A program made the position numbers and the translations under genes. A DNA stretch of 64,000 nucleotides from Sorlinia euscelidii. GTDB lineage: Bacteria > Pseudomonadota > Alphaproteobacteria > Acetobacterales > Acetobacteraceae. Where the stretch lies: assembly GCF_036452155.1 (NCBI RefSeq), contig NZ_JAWJZY010000004.1. One strand, written 5' to 3'. Below, in pieces: positions 1-8,739 of the stretch; positions within the stretch are counted from its first letter, which is position 1, and every line of letters begins with the position of its first letter. The notes under the pieces were generated by a model, which ran no database searches, had not been told where the DNA came from, and saw only the letters and a program-made list of their open reading frames with translations.

Positions 1-153
1 CCGTCCCATCGCGTTTTTCCTCTTCTTCAGATTGCCGCATAATCCCGCTCCGCGTGATTCCGGCTGAGATCGCGGCATGCCACGCCGGCAATGACGTGGG
101 GCTGTCTCCAGTTTAAACGCATCCCGCCCCGCAGAAACAGCGGTGGCGGCAAT

Positions 154-1104
154 TCAAGAAGTTAAGGTTTGATCACAATTCCTGATCAATCCGGTTTTGA
201 TGGCGTCAGAGAGGAAAGTCGCTGCGGCTGAAAGTGGGCGTTCCTTCAAAGTGATCAGGGAGTAGCACCCAAGATGGTCATCAAGCCGGACATGCAGGCG
301 GCGGAGCATATGCGCCTCTTCAAACATCTGTGCGATACTTGTCGGCATGAAGGCGAGCATGGCGCTGTGCTGAAGGAGGTCAAGCGACGCCATCATGGAC
401 GATGTCTCAATTGCCTGGCGGGGCGGAGGCAACCGGGCCAGGGCGAAAGTCGCGTCGATAGCGCGTCGTAAAGGGCTATGCGCCTCTGGCAGGATCCATC
501 GCGCGTCCCCCAGTTCGGCAAGCTCCAATAATGACGCGTCAGCAAGGGGGTGACGCGGCGCGGCGACGATGCTTAAAGGCTCCTGCGACAGGATGTGGGC
601 CTCAATCTGGGCAGAAATGCGTGTGGAGGAGGGACGGGCCACGATGAAATCAACGCGCCCCGCTTCAAGCGCCTGCAGCAATGTATCGCTCGATCCCACG
701 GTAAGGGAAACGCTCAATTGTGCATGCGTGTCGAGCGCCCGCGCAATGATGGGGGAGACATGCTCAGGCAGAGCGGCAACGATCGCGCCGATCCTGACCA
801 TTCCCGCCGTCCCTGACCGCATGGCGTCCACATCATGCTGAAGGCGGATGACGTCATTGATCATCAATTGCGCGTGACGTGCGACCATTTCACCCAGAGC
901 TGTCGGCAAAGCGCCTTGAGATGTCCGGCGGAAAAGGGGCGCTTTCAGGGCATACTCAATTTCCTGAAGGAGTTTTGTTACGGAGGGTTGGGACAAATTC
1001 ATGCGCTCTGCCGTGCGGTGCAGATTATGCGTGGCTTCCAGCTCGATGATCAGACGGAGATGTCGCAATTTAAGGCGGTTCAGGAGGGGATATTGTTCAC
1101 GCAT
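154..1104 (-). CDS. LysR-family transcriptional regulator
   Basis: Probable DNA-binding regulator of about 316 residues. The N-terminal winged helix-turn-helix is clear, running from LRHLRLIIELEA through the recognition-helix stretch LSQPSVTKLLQEIE. It is followed by the usual LysR effector-binding domain (VRIGAIVAALPE..., then GRVDFIVARP). The reading frame is open further upstream from a TTG at 1179, but the ATG at 1104 puts the HTH at the normal distance from the N-terminus, so I chose it. The strong resemblance is to the GbpR/PcaQ side of the family, which is not enough to name a ligand. No target operon stands beside it: the next gene, on the opposite strand, encodes a small secreted protein. 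The 153 bases between the window start and this gene show no supported feature. Confidence 0.88.
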   Translation of the reverse strand: MREQYPLLNRLKLRHLRLIIELEATHNLHRTAERMNLSQPSVTKLLQEIEYALKAPLFRRTSQGALPTALGEMVARHAQLMINDVIRLQHDVDAMRSGTAGMVRIGAIVAALPEHVSPIIARALDTHAQLSVSLTVGSSDTLLQALEAGRVDFIVARPSSTRISAQIEAHILSQEPLSIVAAPRHPLADASLLELAELGDARWILPEAHSPLRRAIDATFALARLPPPRQAIETSSMMASLDLLQHSAMLAFMPTSIAQMFEEAHMLRRLHVRLDDHLGCYSLITLKERPLSAAATFLSDAIKTGLIRNCDQTLTS

Positions 1105-1460
1105 GGGTCTCGCTTCGGCGCCGCTTCCGGGAGCGGTCTTCGCAAATTGTTGATGACGCCGTCCGCTGGGGGGCGTCAATTAGCTGATCGTCTTTTAAAT
1201 TCTCACTGCCAAGCGTTATATCGCTTCCCTGTGAAAGGTCACGGAAAACCCGTGATCTCTCAGCGTCCCGCAGACGTTTTATTTTAACGCTATTCATGTA
1301 ACGATGCGGGCAGGGCGTAATAGCGTTTCTGCCATCGGGATGATGAACCTGATGATGCGTGGCGATGAGATCGCCCGAGTTGTCTGCCTGCAACTTGACG
1401 TCCATCTTTCAAAATCAGTCGGCCATACAGGCGACCGGCTTTTTCAGAGGGAAATGTCTG
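1105..1460. promoter_or_regulatory. Divergent intergenic region with three inverted repeats
   Basis: This 356-bp gap separates the divergent LysR gene and the Spy-like gene. It holds a palindrome at 1211-1226 (AAGCG, six bases, CGCTT), a hairpin at 1239-1255 (TCACGG, five bases, CCGTGA), and a perfect 9-bp inverted repeat with arms at 1286-1294 (AACGCTATT) and 1319-1327 (AATAGCGTT). LysR proteins usually bind dyads in such divergent regions, so one of these may be the operator; that is inference. I see no gene in it. Confidence 0.4.
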
Positions 1461-1955
1461 ATGCCATTCCGTAAAATTTTCTCCAGCCTTGCCGTGGCGA
1501 CGATGGCATGTACTGCCATGCCGGCGATAGCAGTTTCGCCTTTACCTCCGCCGCTCATGATGCATGCACCGCCTCTGCCCGCCCTGATCCAGAATGAGGC
1601 GCATCTGACGCCGGCGCAGAATAACAAAATCCGTATGATCATGGAAGCCAATCGCGATAAGGTCATGGCCCGTCACAATGATGACCGTGCCGTGGATGAC
1701 AGGATCTCGGCTGCCTTACTAGTGAAGGGTGATGTCGATAAAAAGGCCGTTGACGACCTTGTGAAGCAGAAAATCGCGCTGCATGAGCAGGCGGAGCAGC
1801 AGCGTGTGGCGGAATTGATCGCCATCCACGACGTGCTGACCCCTGACCAGCGTGAAGCGGTGAAAAACGCTTATGATGAGGCCGGAAAATTATCCGCACG
1901 GCTGCGCGACATGATGGCGCCTCCCCCACCGCCACCCCCGCCGCCGGCGCTGTAA
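1461..1955 (+). CDS. Small secreted Spy/CpxP-like protein with polyproline tail
   Basis: Encodes 164 residues. A signal peptide (MPFRKIFSSLAVATMACTAM, cut near AIA) precedes a helical, charged domain containing two LTxxQ-type motifs, LTPAQNNKIR and LTPDQREAVK. These motifs define the Spy/CpxP periplasmic chaperone-like family. The protein ends in a run of nine prolines before AL. An upstream in-frame start at 1359 is possible, but the ATG at 1461 begins the signal peptide and has GAGG about ten bases before it. In enterobacteria this family protects periplasmic proteins and senses envelope stress; the same role here is inferred. It lies divergent from a LysR gene and upstream of ffh. Confidence 0.75.
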   Translation: MPFRKIFSSLAVATMACTAMPAIAVSPLPPPLMMHAPPLPALIQNEAHLTPAQNNKIRMIMEANRDKVMARHNDDRAVDDRISAALLVKGDVDKKAVDDLVKQKIALHEQAEQQRVAELIAIHDVLTPDQREAVKNAYDEAGKLSARLRDMMAPPPPPPPPPAL

Positions 1956-2088
1956 GGTTTTTCATCCCGGCTGTCGCATTAAGCTTGACTTGTGACAGCC
2001 GGGGCTTTAGGCACCGATCAAATTCTGAAACGTCACTCCGCGAGGGTTCGCGCAGTGGCGCAAAGCCATTTGCAGCCAAAGGGCACAC

Positions 2089-3486
2089 GTGTTCGACTCA
2101 CTCTCCAGCAAGCTCTCCGGCGTATTTTCGGGCCTTTCCCGGCGTGGTCGTCTCTCCGAAGGCGATGTCGCTGAGGCGATGCGTGAAGTGCGCATGGCGA
2201 TGCTGGAGGCGGATGTCGCGCTCCCCGTCGTGCGTGACTTCGTTGATAAAGTCCGTGAGCGCGCTGTCGGGCAGGAAATCCTTGAAAGTATTTCGCCGGG
2301 TCAGGCTGTCGCAAAAATTGTCAATGACGCCCTGATTGAGGCTTTGGGCGGTGCTGGCGCCGCCACGCTGAACCTCTCTGCGGCCCCGCCTGTCGCCATA
2401 TTGATGGTCGGCCTGCAAGGGTCGGGCAAGACGACGACCACGGGTAAGCTGGGTTTGCGCCTCTCATCGCGGGAGCGGAAACGCGTCCTCCTCGCATCCC
2501 TGGATGTTCAGCGCCCGGCCGCGCAGCTTCAGCTCCAGCAACTGGCTGAGCGGGTTGGCGTCACGTCATTGCCGATCCTGCCCGGGCAGTCCCCGCAGGA
2601 AATTACCCGCCGCGCGATGAAAACCGCGCGTCAGGAAGGGTATGATATCGTCGTGCTGGATACGGCAGGCCGCCTTTCCATCGATGAAGCCCTGATGCAG
2701 GAAGTCCGCGAAATTCGTGAAATCGCGGGCCCGGCCGAGACATTGCTGGTTGTGGATGCCATGACCGGGCAGGACGCGGTCAACACGGCGCAGCATTTCA
2801 ATGAGGCTGTCGGTGTCACGGGTGTCGTGATGTCGCGTATGGATGGCGACGCACGTGGCGGTGCCGCGCTTTCCATGAAGGCCATGACCGGCGCGCCCAT
2901 CAAATTTGTCGGGATGGGCGAGAAACCCGAAGCGCTGGAGGAATTCTACCCGGAACGCGTTGCGGGGCGCATTCTTGGCCTCGGCGATATTGCCGGGCTG
3001 GTTGAGAAAGCCTCCGAAACACTGGATCAGGAGGAAAGCGAGCGCGTCGCCAAAAAGATGCTCGCGGGTAAGTTCGACCTTGATGATTACGCTTCCCAGA
3101 TCCGCCAGATCGGCAAGCTTGGTTCCGTCTCGAATATTCTCGGCATGTTGCCGGGGGCCGGTAAACTCAAGGAAAAACTGGGCGATCGGGATCTCGACAC
3201 TGCGATCTTCAAGCGCCACCAGGCCATCATCTCTTCCATGACGAAGGCGGAGCGTAAGACGCCCGCCATCATCAAAGCGTCACGGAAAAAGAGGATCGCC
3301 GCCGGCTCCGGCACCACGGTGCAGGAGATCAATAAAATGCTCAAACAGTTTGATGACATGTCCACCATGATGAAGCGCCTTAATAAAATGGGCCTCGCGG
3401 GCATGAAGCAGATGCTGTCAGGGATGATGTCGGGCAAGGGAAATCCCAATATGCCCGGTGGTTTCGGCGGTTTGCCACGCCGGTAA
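2089..3486 (+). CDS. ffh: Signal recognition particle protein Ffh
   Basis: GTPase that, with 4.5S RNA, targets nascent inner-membrane proteins to FtsY. It has 465 residues, the usual length. The N domain comes first, then the G domain with the P-loop GLQGSGKT at about residues 108-115 and DTAGR near 190, then a methionine-rich M domain ending MKQMLSGMMSGKGNPNMPGG. The start is a GTG at 2089, preceded by AAAGGG. It leads a tight same-strand series (rpsP, rimM, trmD, rplS), an arrangement common in bacteria. No 4.5S RNA gene was found in the window. Confidence 0.97.
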   Translation: MFDSLSSKLSGVFSGLSRRGRLSEGDVAEAMREVRMAMLEADVALPVVRDFVDKVRERAVGQEILESISPGQAVAKIVNDALIEALGGAGAATLNLSAAPPVAILMVGLQGSGKTTTTGKLGLRLSSRERKRVLLASLDVQRPAAQLQLQQLAERVGVTSLPILPGQSPQEITRRAMKTARQEGYDIVVLDTAGRLSIDEALMQEVREIREIAGPAETLLVVDAMTGQDAVNTAQHFNEAVGVTGVVMSRMDGDARGGAALSMKAMTGAPIKFVGMGEKPEALEEFYPERVAGRILGLGDIAGLVEKASETLDQEESERVAKKMLAGKFDLDDYASQIRQIGKLGSVSNILGMLPGAGKLKEKLGDRDLDTAIFKRHQAIISSMTKAERKTPAIIKASRKKRIAAGSGTTVQEINKMLKQFDDMSTMMKRLNKMGLAGMKQMLSGMMSGKGNPNMPGGFGGLPRR

Positions 3487-3521
3487 AGTCAAAATTTTAC
3501 ACTTCAGGAGTTGATTGAAGC

Positions 3522-3863
3522 ATGAGTCTTAAAATTCGTCTTGCACGCGCTGGCGCCAAAAAGCGCCCTTATTACCATATTGTTGTGGCTGACAGCCGCA
3601 GCCCGCGCGATGGCCGCTTCATTGAAAAAGTGGGCGCCTATAACCCGATGCTGCCTTCAGACCATGCTGAGCGCGTGCGTCTTGATGATGAGCGCATCCG
3701 TCACTGGCTTTCAAACGGGGCGCAGGCGACGGACCGCGTGGCGCGTTTCCTCGGCCGTGCCGGGATTATCGACATGCCGAGCTGGAATGAGCAGCCCAAA
3801 AAATCCGCCCCGAAAAAGCGCGCGCAGGAGCGTGCGGCCGCCAAGTCTGAGGCTGCGGCCTGA
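3522..3863 (+). CDS. rpsP: 30S ribosomal protein bS16
   Basis: Small-subunit ribosomal protein of 113 residues. The S16 signature is plain: it begins MSLKIRLARAGAKKRPYYHI and continues ADSRSPRDGRFIEKVGAYNP. A lysine/alanine-rich tail beyond about residue 85 is typical of alphaproteobacterial forms. AGGAG lies about a dozen bases before the ATG. It sits 35 bp after ffh and 25 bp before rimM, and is probably co-transcribed with both. Confidence 0.97.
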   Translation: MSLKIRLARAGAKKRPYYHIVVADSRSPRDGRFIEKVGAYNPMLPSDHAERVRLDDERIRHWLSNGAQATDRVARFLGRAGIIDMPSWNEQPKKSAPKKRAQERAAAKSEAAA

Positions 3864-3888
3864 GCTTAACGCCCGATAGCGACTGACG

Positions 3889-4449
3889 ATGACACGCGCA
3901 CCGCAAGCTGACAGAGAGATACATGTCGCCACCGTGGGGAGACCTCACGGCGTGCACGGGCGTGTCCATCTTTCAGCGTTGACGGAGGACCCGGCCACGC
4001 TGGAGGCACTCTCACCCTTGCGGGATGAGTCAGGCCGATTGTGGCAGGTGCGCTGGGTGGGTCATCAGATTGCTGAACTTGGCGACCCGGATAAAGGGCC
4101 CCTGCAAAGCCGGGAAGATGCAGCGCGCTGCGTCAATCTCAAGCTTTATGCGCTGCGGACGCAGTTTCCCCAGGCGGATGAGGATGAGTTCTACCATGCG
4201 GATCTTATCGGCATGGAAGCTTTCTCACCATCAGGTGAGGCTTTAGGGACGGTGGTGACGGTCCATGATTACGGCGCGGGCGTCAGCCTCGAAATCGTGC
4301 AGGGACGTCAATCATGTGTGGTGCCCTTCACGCGGGCCTGCGTGCCGCACATCGATATGTCGCAGTCACGGCTTGAAATCATGTTGCCTGCGGAAATCGA
4401 AGTGGAGGGCGACCTGTCCGACGATGCTGAAGTGGTTGTGCGGCAATGA
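3889..4449 (+). CDS. rimM: Ribosome maturation factor RimM
   Basis: Binds ribosomal protein S19 and assists maturation of the 30S head domain. The 186 residues show the N-terminal RimM signature (HVATVGRPHGVHGRVHLSAL) and a C-terminal PRC-barrel ending in an acidic tail. Its stop overlaps the start of trmD in an ATGA, so translation of the two is likely coupled. The order rpsP-rimM-trmD-rplS is one of the best conserved bacterial operons. Confidence 0.95.
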   Translation: MTRAPQADREIHVATVGRPHGVHGRVHLSALTEDPATLEALSPLRDESGRLWQVRWVGHQIAELGDPDKGPLQSREDAARCVNLKLYALRTQFPQADEDEFYHADLIGMEAFSPSGEALGTVVTVHDYGAGVSLEIVQGRQSCVVPFTRACVPHIDMSQSRLEIMLPAEIEVEGDLSDDAEVVVRQ

Positions 4450-5147
4450 CGTGGCAGGCAGATATCATCACGCTTTTTCCGGAATTATTTCCGGGCCCTC
4501 TGGGAATTTCCCTGACGGGCAGGGCGCTTGAGAAGGGGCTGTGGGCCTGCACGGCGCATGACCTCCGCTCACACGGGAAAGGACGTCATCACGCCGTGGA
4601 TGACACGCCTTACGGTGGCGGGGCGGGGATGGTGATGCGCCCCGACGTGGTGGCATCGGCGCTTGATGCGCTGCCGGGCGACGGGCGGCCGGTCATTTAC
4701 CCGACGCCGCGCGGGCGTCCCTTTTCCCAACGCGATGCAAAGCGTCTGGCGGCGGGAAGCGGGGTGGTGATCCTTTGCGGTCGTTATGAAGGTGTGGATG
4801 AGCGCGTGCTTGAAGCCCGCGGAATCGAACAGTTCTCAATCGGTGATTTCGTCCTTTCCGGCGGTGAGATCCCGGCCTGCGCGTTGCTTGAGGCCTGTGT
4901 GCGTCTGCTTCCCGGCGTCATGGGTTCATCTGACAGCGCGACGGAGGAGAGTTTCGAGAATGGCCTGCTCGAATATCCGCATTACACAAAACCGGCAGAA
5001 TGGGAGGGGCTGAGCATCCCCTCCGTGCTTCTGTCCGGCAATCATCGTGACATCGCGGCATGGCGGCATGACCAGTCGCAGCGAATCACCCAATCGAAAC
5101 GTCCGGATTTATGGGCGCAATATGCGGCCCGTAAACCCGGTATCTGA
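4446..5147 (+). CDS. trmD: tRNA (guanine-N1)-methyltransferase TrmD
   Basis: SAM-dependent SPOUT methyltransferase that makes m1G37 beside the anticodon of tRNAs reading CNN codons and so prevents frameshifting. The 233 residues contain the diagnostic stretches GRYEGVDERV, SIGDFVLSGGE and LPGVMGSSDSATEESF, which form the knotted SAM site. It starts within the rimM stop codon (4-bp overlap) and precedes rplS by 18 bp. Confidence 0.97.
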   Translation: MTWQADIITLFPELFPGPLGISLTGRALEKGLWACTAHDLRSHGKGRHHAVDDTPYGGGAGMVMRPDVVASALDALPGDGRPVIYPTPRGRPFSQRDAKRLAAGSGVVILCGRYEGVDERVLEARGIEQFSIGDFVLSGGEIPACALLEACVRLLPGVMGSSDSATEESFENGLLEYPHYTKPAEWEGLSIPSVLLSGNHRDIAAWRHDQSQRITQSKRPDLWAQYAARKPGI

Positions 5148-5165
5148 ATTGTTACCAAGGAGACC

Positions 5166-5549
5166 ATGATGAATACGATCCAGCAATATGAGGCGCGCGA
5201 GATTGAACGCCTGACCGCATCCCGCGCCGTTCCCGAGTTTCAGGCCGGTGACACGGTGCGCGTCGGAGTGCGCGTTGTCGAAGGCACGCGTGAGCGCGTC
5301 CAGGCTTATGAAGGCGTTGTGATTGCGCGCTCCAATAAGGGCCTCAACAGCAATTTCACCGTGCGCAAAATCTCAAATGGTGAGGGTGTGGAGCGCGTAT
5401 TTCCGCTTTACTCGCCGAATATCTCCGAGATCACCGTTGTGCGTCGCGGCAAGGTCCGTCGCGCGAAGCTCTACTATCTTCGTGATCGCAGCGGCAAGTC
5501 AGCACGTATTGCCGAGCGCCCCCGGGATGTGGCAAAACCGGCTGAATAA
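5166..5549 (+). CDS. rplS: 50S ribosomal protein bL19
   Basis: Large-subunit protein at the 30S-50S interface, 127 residues. The hallmark segments are EFQAGDTVRVGVRVVEGTRE, RVQAYEGVVIARSN, and the C-terminal RRGKVRRAKLYYLRDRSGK. AAGGAGACC precedes two adjacent in-frame ATG codons at 5166 and 5169, and either could start the protein. It is the last translation gene of the block; the leucine genes follow 38 bp later on the same strand and may be read from the same transcript. Confidence 0.97.
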   Translation: MMNTIQQYEAREIERLTASRAVPEFQAGDTVRVGVRVVEGTRERVQAYEGVVIARSNKGLNSNFTVRKISNGEGVERVFPLYSPNISEITVVRRGKVRRAKLYYLRDRSGKSARIAERPRDVAKPAE

Positions 5550-5587
5550 TCTTAAACAGGAGTAAATCCGGTGTCAGGGAGGGCGCG

Positions 5588-6988
5588 ATGGCGCAGACAT
5601 TATATGACAAGCTGTGGGCGGATCACGTCGTTGAGCAGCTTTCAGATGGTACCTGCGTCCTCTATATTGACCGGCATCTCCTCCATGAAGTGACGAGCCC
5701 GCAGGCTTTTGAAGGGTTGCGCCTCGCGGGGCGGAAAGTCCGCCGCGCCGAGGCGACAGTCGCGGTTGTGGATCACAACGTTCCGACGACGGACCGTTCC
5801 GCGCCCGTGGCGGAGCCGGAAAGTCGACTCCAGATTGAAACGCTCGAGGCAAATGTCAAAGCCTTCGGGGTGCCCTATATCCCCTTAAGGTCTCCGAAAC
5901 AGGGGATAGTGCACGTTGTCGGGCCGGAGCAGGGCATTTCCCTGCCCGGCATGACGATTGTCTGCGGTGATAGTCACACATCGACACATGGGGCTTTGGG
6001 GGCCCTGGCCTTCGGTATCGGTACGTCTGAGGTTGAGCATGTGCTGGCAACCCAGACATTGCTGCAAAAACCTTCCAGAAATATGCGTGTCACCGTTGAA
6101 AACACGCTCCCTCCGGGCGTGACAGCGAAAGATCTCGCTCTCGCCATTATTGGTAAGATCGGGACAGCAGGTGGCACAGGTCACGTCATTGAGTTTGCCG
6201 GCCCGGCCATTGAGGCGCTGGACATGGCGGGCCGCATGACTTTGTGCAACATGTCGATTGAGGCCGGGGCGCGTTCCGGCCTGATTGCCCCGGATAAGAC
6301 GACCTTTGCCTACATTGAAAACCGCCCTTTCGCCCCGAAAGGGGAGGCGTTTACGACCGCCTGTCGCCATTGGGCTCGCCTCCATACGGATGAAGGGGCT
6401 GTTTTTGATCGGGAAGTGACGATTGACGCGACAACGATCCGTCCCGCCCTGACCTGGGGCAATAGTCCGGAAAACGTGATTTTCATCGATGAGGTCGTGC
6501 CCGATCCCGAAAGTTGTGCGGACCCGGCAAGGGCGGCGCAATGGCAGCGCGCGCTGGATTATATGGGGCTTAAAGCCGGGCAATCCCTCTCCGGCACACC
6601 GATTGATGTCGCTTTCATCGGCTCCTGCACCAATAGCCGGATTGAAGATTTGCGTGCCGCGGCTGACGTGGTCAAAGGGCGGCATGTGGCGGCGCATGTC
6701 AGGGCGATGGTGGTGCCGGGCTCCGGCCTTATCAAAGCGCAGGCCGAGGCGGAAGGGCTGGATCGCATTTTTCTGGATGCCGGGTTTGAGTGGCGTGAGG
6801 CAGGCTGCTCCATGTGTCTGGGCATGAACCCGGATCGGCTTCTCCCCGGGCAGCGATGTGCCTCAACCTCCAACCGGAATTTTGAAGGGCGGCAAGGCCC
6901 GCGAGGTCGCACCCATCTCTGCTCCCCGCCCATGGCGGCGGCGGCGGCGATTGCCGGATGTTTTGTCGATGCGCGTGAGGTTGCGTAA
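5588..6988 (+). CDS. leuC: 3-isopropylmalate dehydratase, large subunit
   Basis: With LeuD it isomerises 2-isopropylmalate to 3-isopropylmalate in leucine synthesis, using a 4Fe-4S cluster. The 466 residues are the family length. Cluster ligands are visible in FIGSCTNSR and GCSMCLGMN, and the substrate-binding VCGDSHTSTHGALG is intact. AGGGAGGGCGCG precedes the ATG. It overlaps leuD by one base (TAATG). The leuA gene is not in this window. Confidence 0.97.
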   Translation: MAQTLYDKLWADHVVEQLSDGTCVLYIDRHLLHEVTSPQAFEGLRLAGRKVRRAEATVAVVDHNVPTTDRSAPVAEPESRLQIETLEANVKAFGVPYIPLRSPKQGIVHVVGPEQGISLPGMTIVCGDSHTSTHGALGALAFGIGTSEVEHVLATQTLLQKPSRNMRVTVENTLPPGVTAKDLALAIIGKIGTAGGTGHVIEFAGPAIEALDMAGRMTLCNMSIEAGARSGLIAPDKTTFAYIENRPFAPKGEAFTTACRHWARLHTDEGAVFDREVTIDATTIRPALTWGNSPENVIFIDEVVPDPESCADPARAAQWQRALDYMGLKAGQSLSGTPIDVAFIGSCTNSRIEDLRAAADVVKGRHVAAHVRAMVVPGSGLIKAQAEAEGLDRIFLDAGFEWREAGCSMCLGMNPDRLLPGQRCASTSNRNFEGRQGPRGRTHLCSPPMAAAAAIAGCFVDAREVA

Positions 6989-7620
6989 TGGATAAATTTA
7001 CCCAGCTTACCGCCCTCGCCGCGCCAATGGCGGCTGAAAACGTTGACACGGATCAGATCATCCCGGCACGTTTTTTAAAAACCATTCACCGCAAGGGGCT
7101 GGGGCAGCATGTTTTCGCGGCGCAGCGATATGATGAGGACGGGCAGGAACGTCCCGATTTCGTGCTCAACCAGGCGCCTTTTCGGCACGCTCAAATCCTG
7201 ATCGCGCTTGATAATTTTGGCTGTGGCTCCTCACGGGAACATGCACCTTGGGCCCTGCTGGATTTCGGCATCCGTTGCGTGATCGCGCCCAGTTTTGCCG
7301 ATATCTTTTTCAATAACTGTTTCAAAAACGGCATTCTGCCAGTGCGCCTCCCGCGGGAAATCTGTCTCGCTCTGATGGAGGAGGCGCGTCTGGGCGCCAA
7401 TGCGCGTCTGACAGTTGATCTCGAAAAACAGGTCGTCGTCACCCCGAACGGGGCGGAGATCCCTTTCGACGTCGACCCGCTCCGGCGGCGCCTGCTTCTG
7501 GAAGGGTTGGACGATATCGGCCAGACCCTCATCCACGAAAAAAAAATTGATGCCTTTGAGGCGCGTCGGGCAGAGCAGGCGTCCTGGCTCCCCTCCATCA
7601 CGGAAGAGGTGGCAAAATGA
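6988..7620 (+). CDS. leuD: 3-isopropylmalate dehydratase, small subunit
   Basis: Swivel-domain partner of LeuC, 210 residues. The signatures DTDQIIPARFLK near the N-terminus and FGCGSSREHAPWAL in the middle are those of LeuD. Its start codon shares one base with the leuC stop and its own stop overlaps the leuB start by four bases, so the three genes form a translationally coupled unit. Confidence 0.97.
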   Translation: MDKFTQLTALAAPMAAENVDTDQIIPARFLKTIHRKGLGQHVFAAQRYDEDGQERPDFVLNQAPFRHAQILIALDNFGCGSSREHAPWALLDFGIRCVIAPSFADIFFNNCFKNGILPVRLPREICLALMEEARLGANARLTVDLEKQVVVTPNGAEIPFDVDPLRRRLLLEGLDDIGQTLIHEKKIDAFEARRAEQASWLPSITEEVAK

Positions 7621-8735
7621 CTTCATCAAAAAAAATACTGGTCCTTGCCGGAGATGGGATCGGCCCGGAAGTGATGCGCGAGGTCGCGAAAATCGTGAAC
7701 TGGTTCCGCGCCTATCGGGGCCTCGATGTCGATATCGCGGAGGAGCTTGTCGGCGGTGCATCGCTGGAAGTGCATGGCGTCCCGATCCGGGATGAGGTGA
7801 TCCAGCGCGCGCATGAGGTTGACGCCATCCTTTTCGGCGCGGTCGGGGACCCGAAATGGGCGCATGTCGATTTCAACCTCCGTCCGGAAGCGGCGATCCT
7901 TGCGTTACGGAAGGAACTTGATCTTTTCGCAAATCTGCGCCCGGCGCAGGTATTTGATGCGCTGGCGGATGCGAGCACCCTCAAGGCGGAATATGTCTCC
8001 AAGCTTGACCTTTTGATTGTGCGTGAGACTGTCGGGGGCATTTATTTCGGGACGCCGCGCGGTATCGAGACTTTGCCGGACGGCTCGCGTCGCGGCATTA
8101 ATACCGAGCTCTACACGACCTCCGAAATTGAACGCGTGGCGCGCGTGGCTTTCGATGCAGCGCGCAAACGTCAGGGGCATGTGTGCTCGGTCGAAAAAAG
8201 CAACGTCATGGAAAGCGGTCTTTTATGGCGTGAGGTCGTGACATCATTGCAGCAGGCCGAATATCCCGATGTCACTTTGACCCATATGCTGGCGGATAAT
8301 TGCGCCATGCAGCTTGTGCGCAATCCGAAGCAGTTTGACGTCATCGTTACCGGCAATCTCTTCGGTGACCTTCTTTCGGACCTCGCTTCCATGCTGACGG
8401 GTTCTCTCGGGATGCTGCCCTCCGCCACGCTGGGCCCGCTTAAGCAGGATGGACGCCGCGCCGCCCTCTATGAGCCGATCCATGGTTCGGCCCCGGATAT
8501 CGCGGGGCAGGGCATCGCGAACCCGATTGCGCAGATATTATCTTTTGCGATGATGCTGCGATACTCTTTTGAGCGGGATGAAGACGCTCGATTGATTGAG
8601 ACGGCCATTGAAAATATCCTCAATACCGGCCTGCGGACGGCGGATATCATGACTCTCGGTACGGCACGCGTCGGGACGGAAGTGATGGTTGCGGCGATCC
8701 TGCAGGAGATCAAGCGGCTTTCGGGACAAGGGTAA
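7617..8735 (+). CDS. leuB: 3-isopropylmalate dehydrogenase
   Basis: NAD-dependent oxidative decarboxylation of 3-isopropylmalate to 2-ketoisocaproate, the step before the final transamination of leucine synthesis. The 372 residues show LAGDGIGPEVM, the substrate-binding arginines (DLFANLRPAQV, IVRETVGGIYFGTPRG), the metal-binding aspartates (VTGNLFGDLLSDLASML) and the NAD segment YEPIHGSAPDIAGQGIANP. It is followed after four bases by an aminotransferase, which could be co-expressed. Confidence 0.97.
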   Translation: MTSSKKILVLAGDGIGPEVMREVAKIVNWFRAYRGLDVDIAEELVGGASLEVHGVPIRDEVIQRAHEVDAILFGAVGDPKWAHVDFNLRPEAAILALRKELDLFANLRPAQVFDALADASTLKAEYVSKLDLLIVRETVGGIYFGTPRGIETLPDGSRRGINTELYTTSEIERVARVAFDAARKRQGHVCSVEKSNVMESGLLWREVVTSLQQAEYPDVTLTHMLADNCAMQLVRNPKQFDVIVTGNLFGDLLSDLASMLTGSLGMLPSATLGPLKQDGRRAALYEPIHGSAPDIAGQGIANPIAQILSFAMMLRYSFERDEDARLIETAIENILNTGLRTADIMTLGTARVGTEVMVAAILQEIKRLSGQG

Positions 8736-8739
8736 AGTC

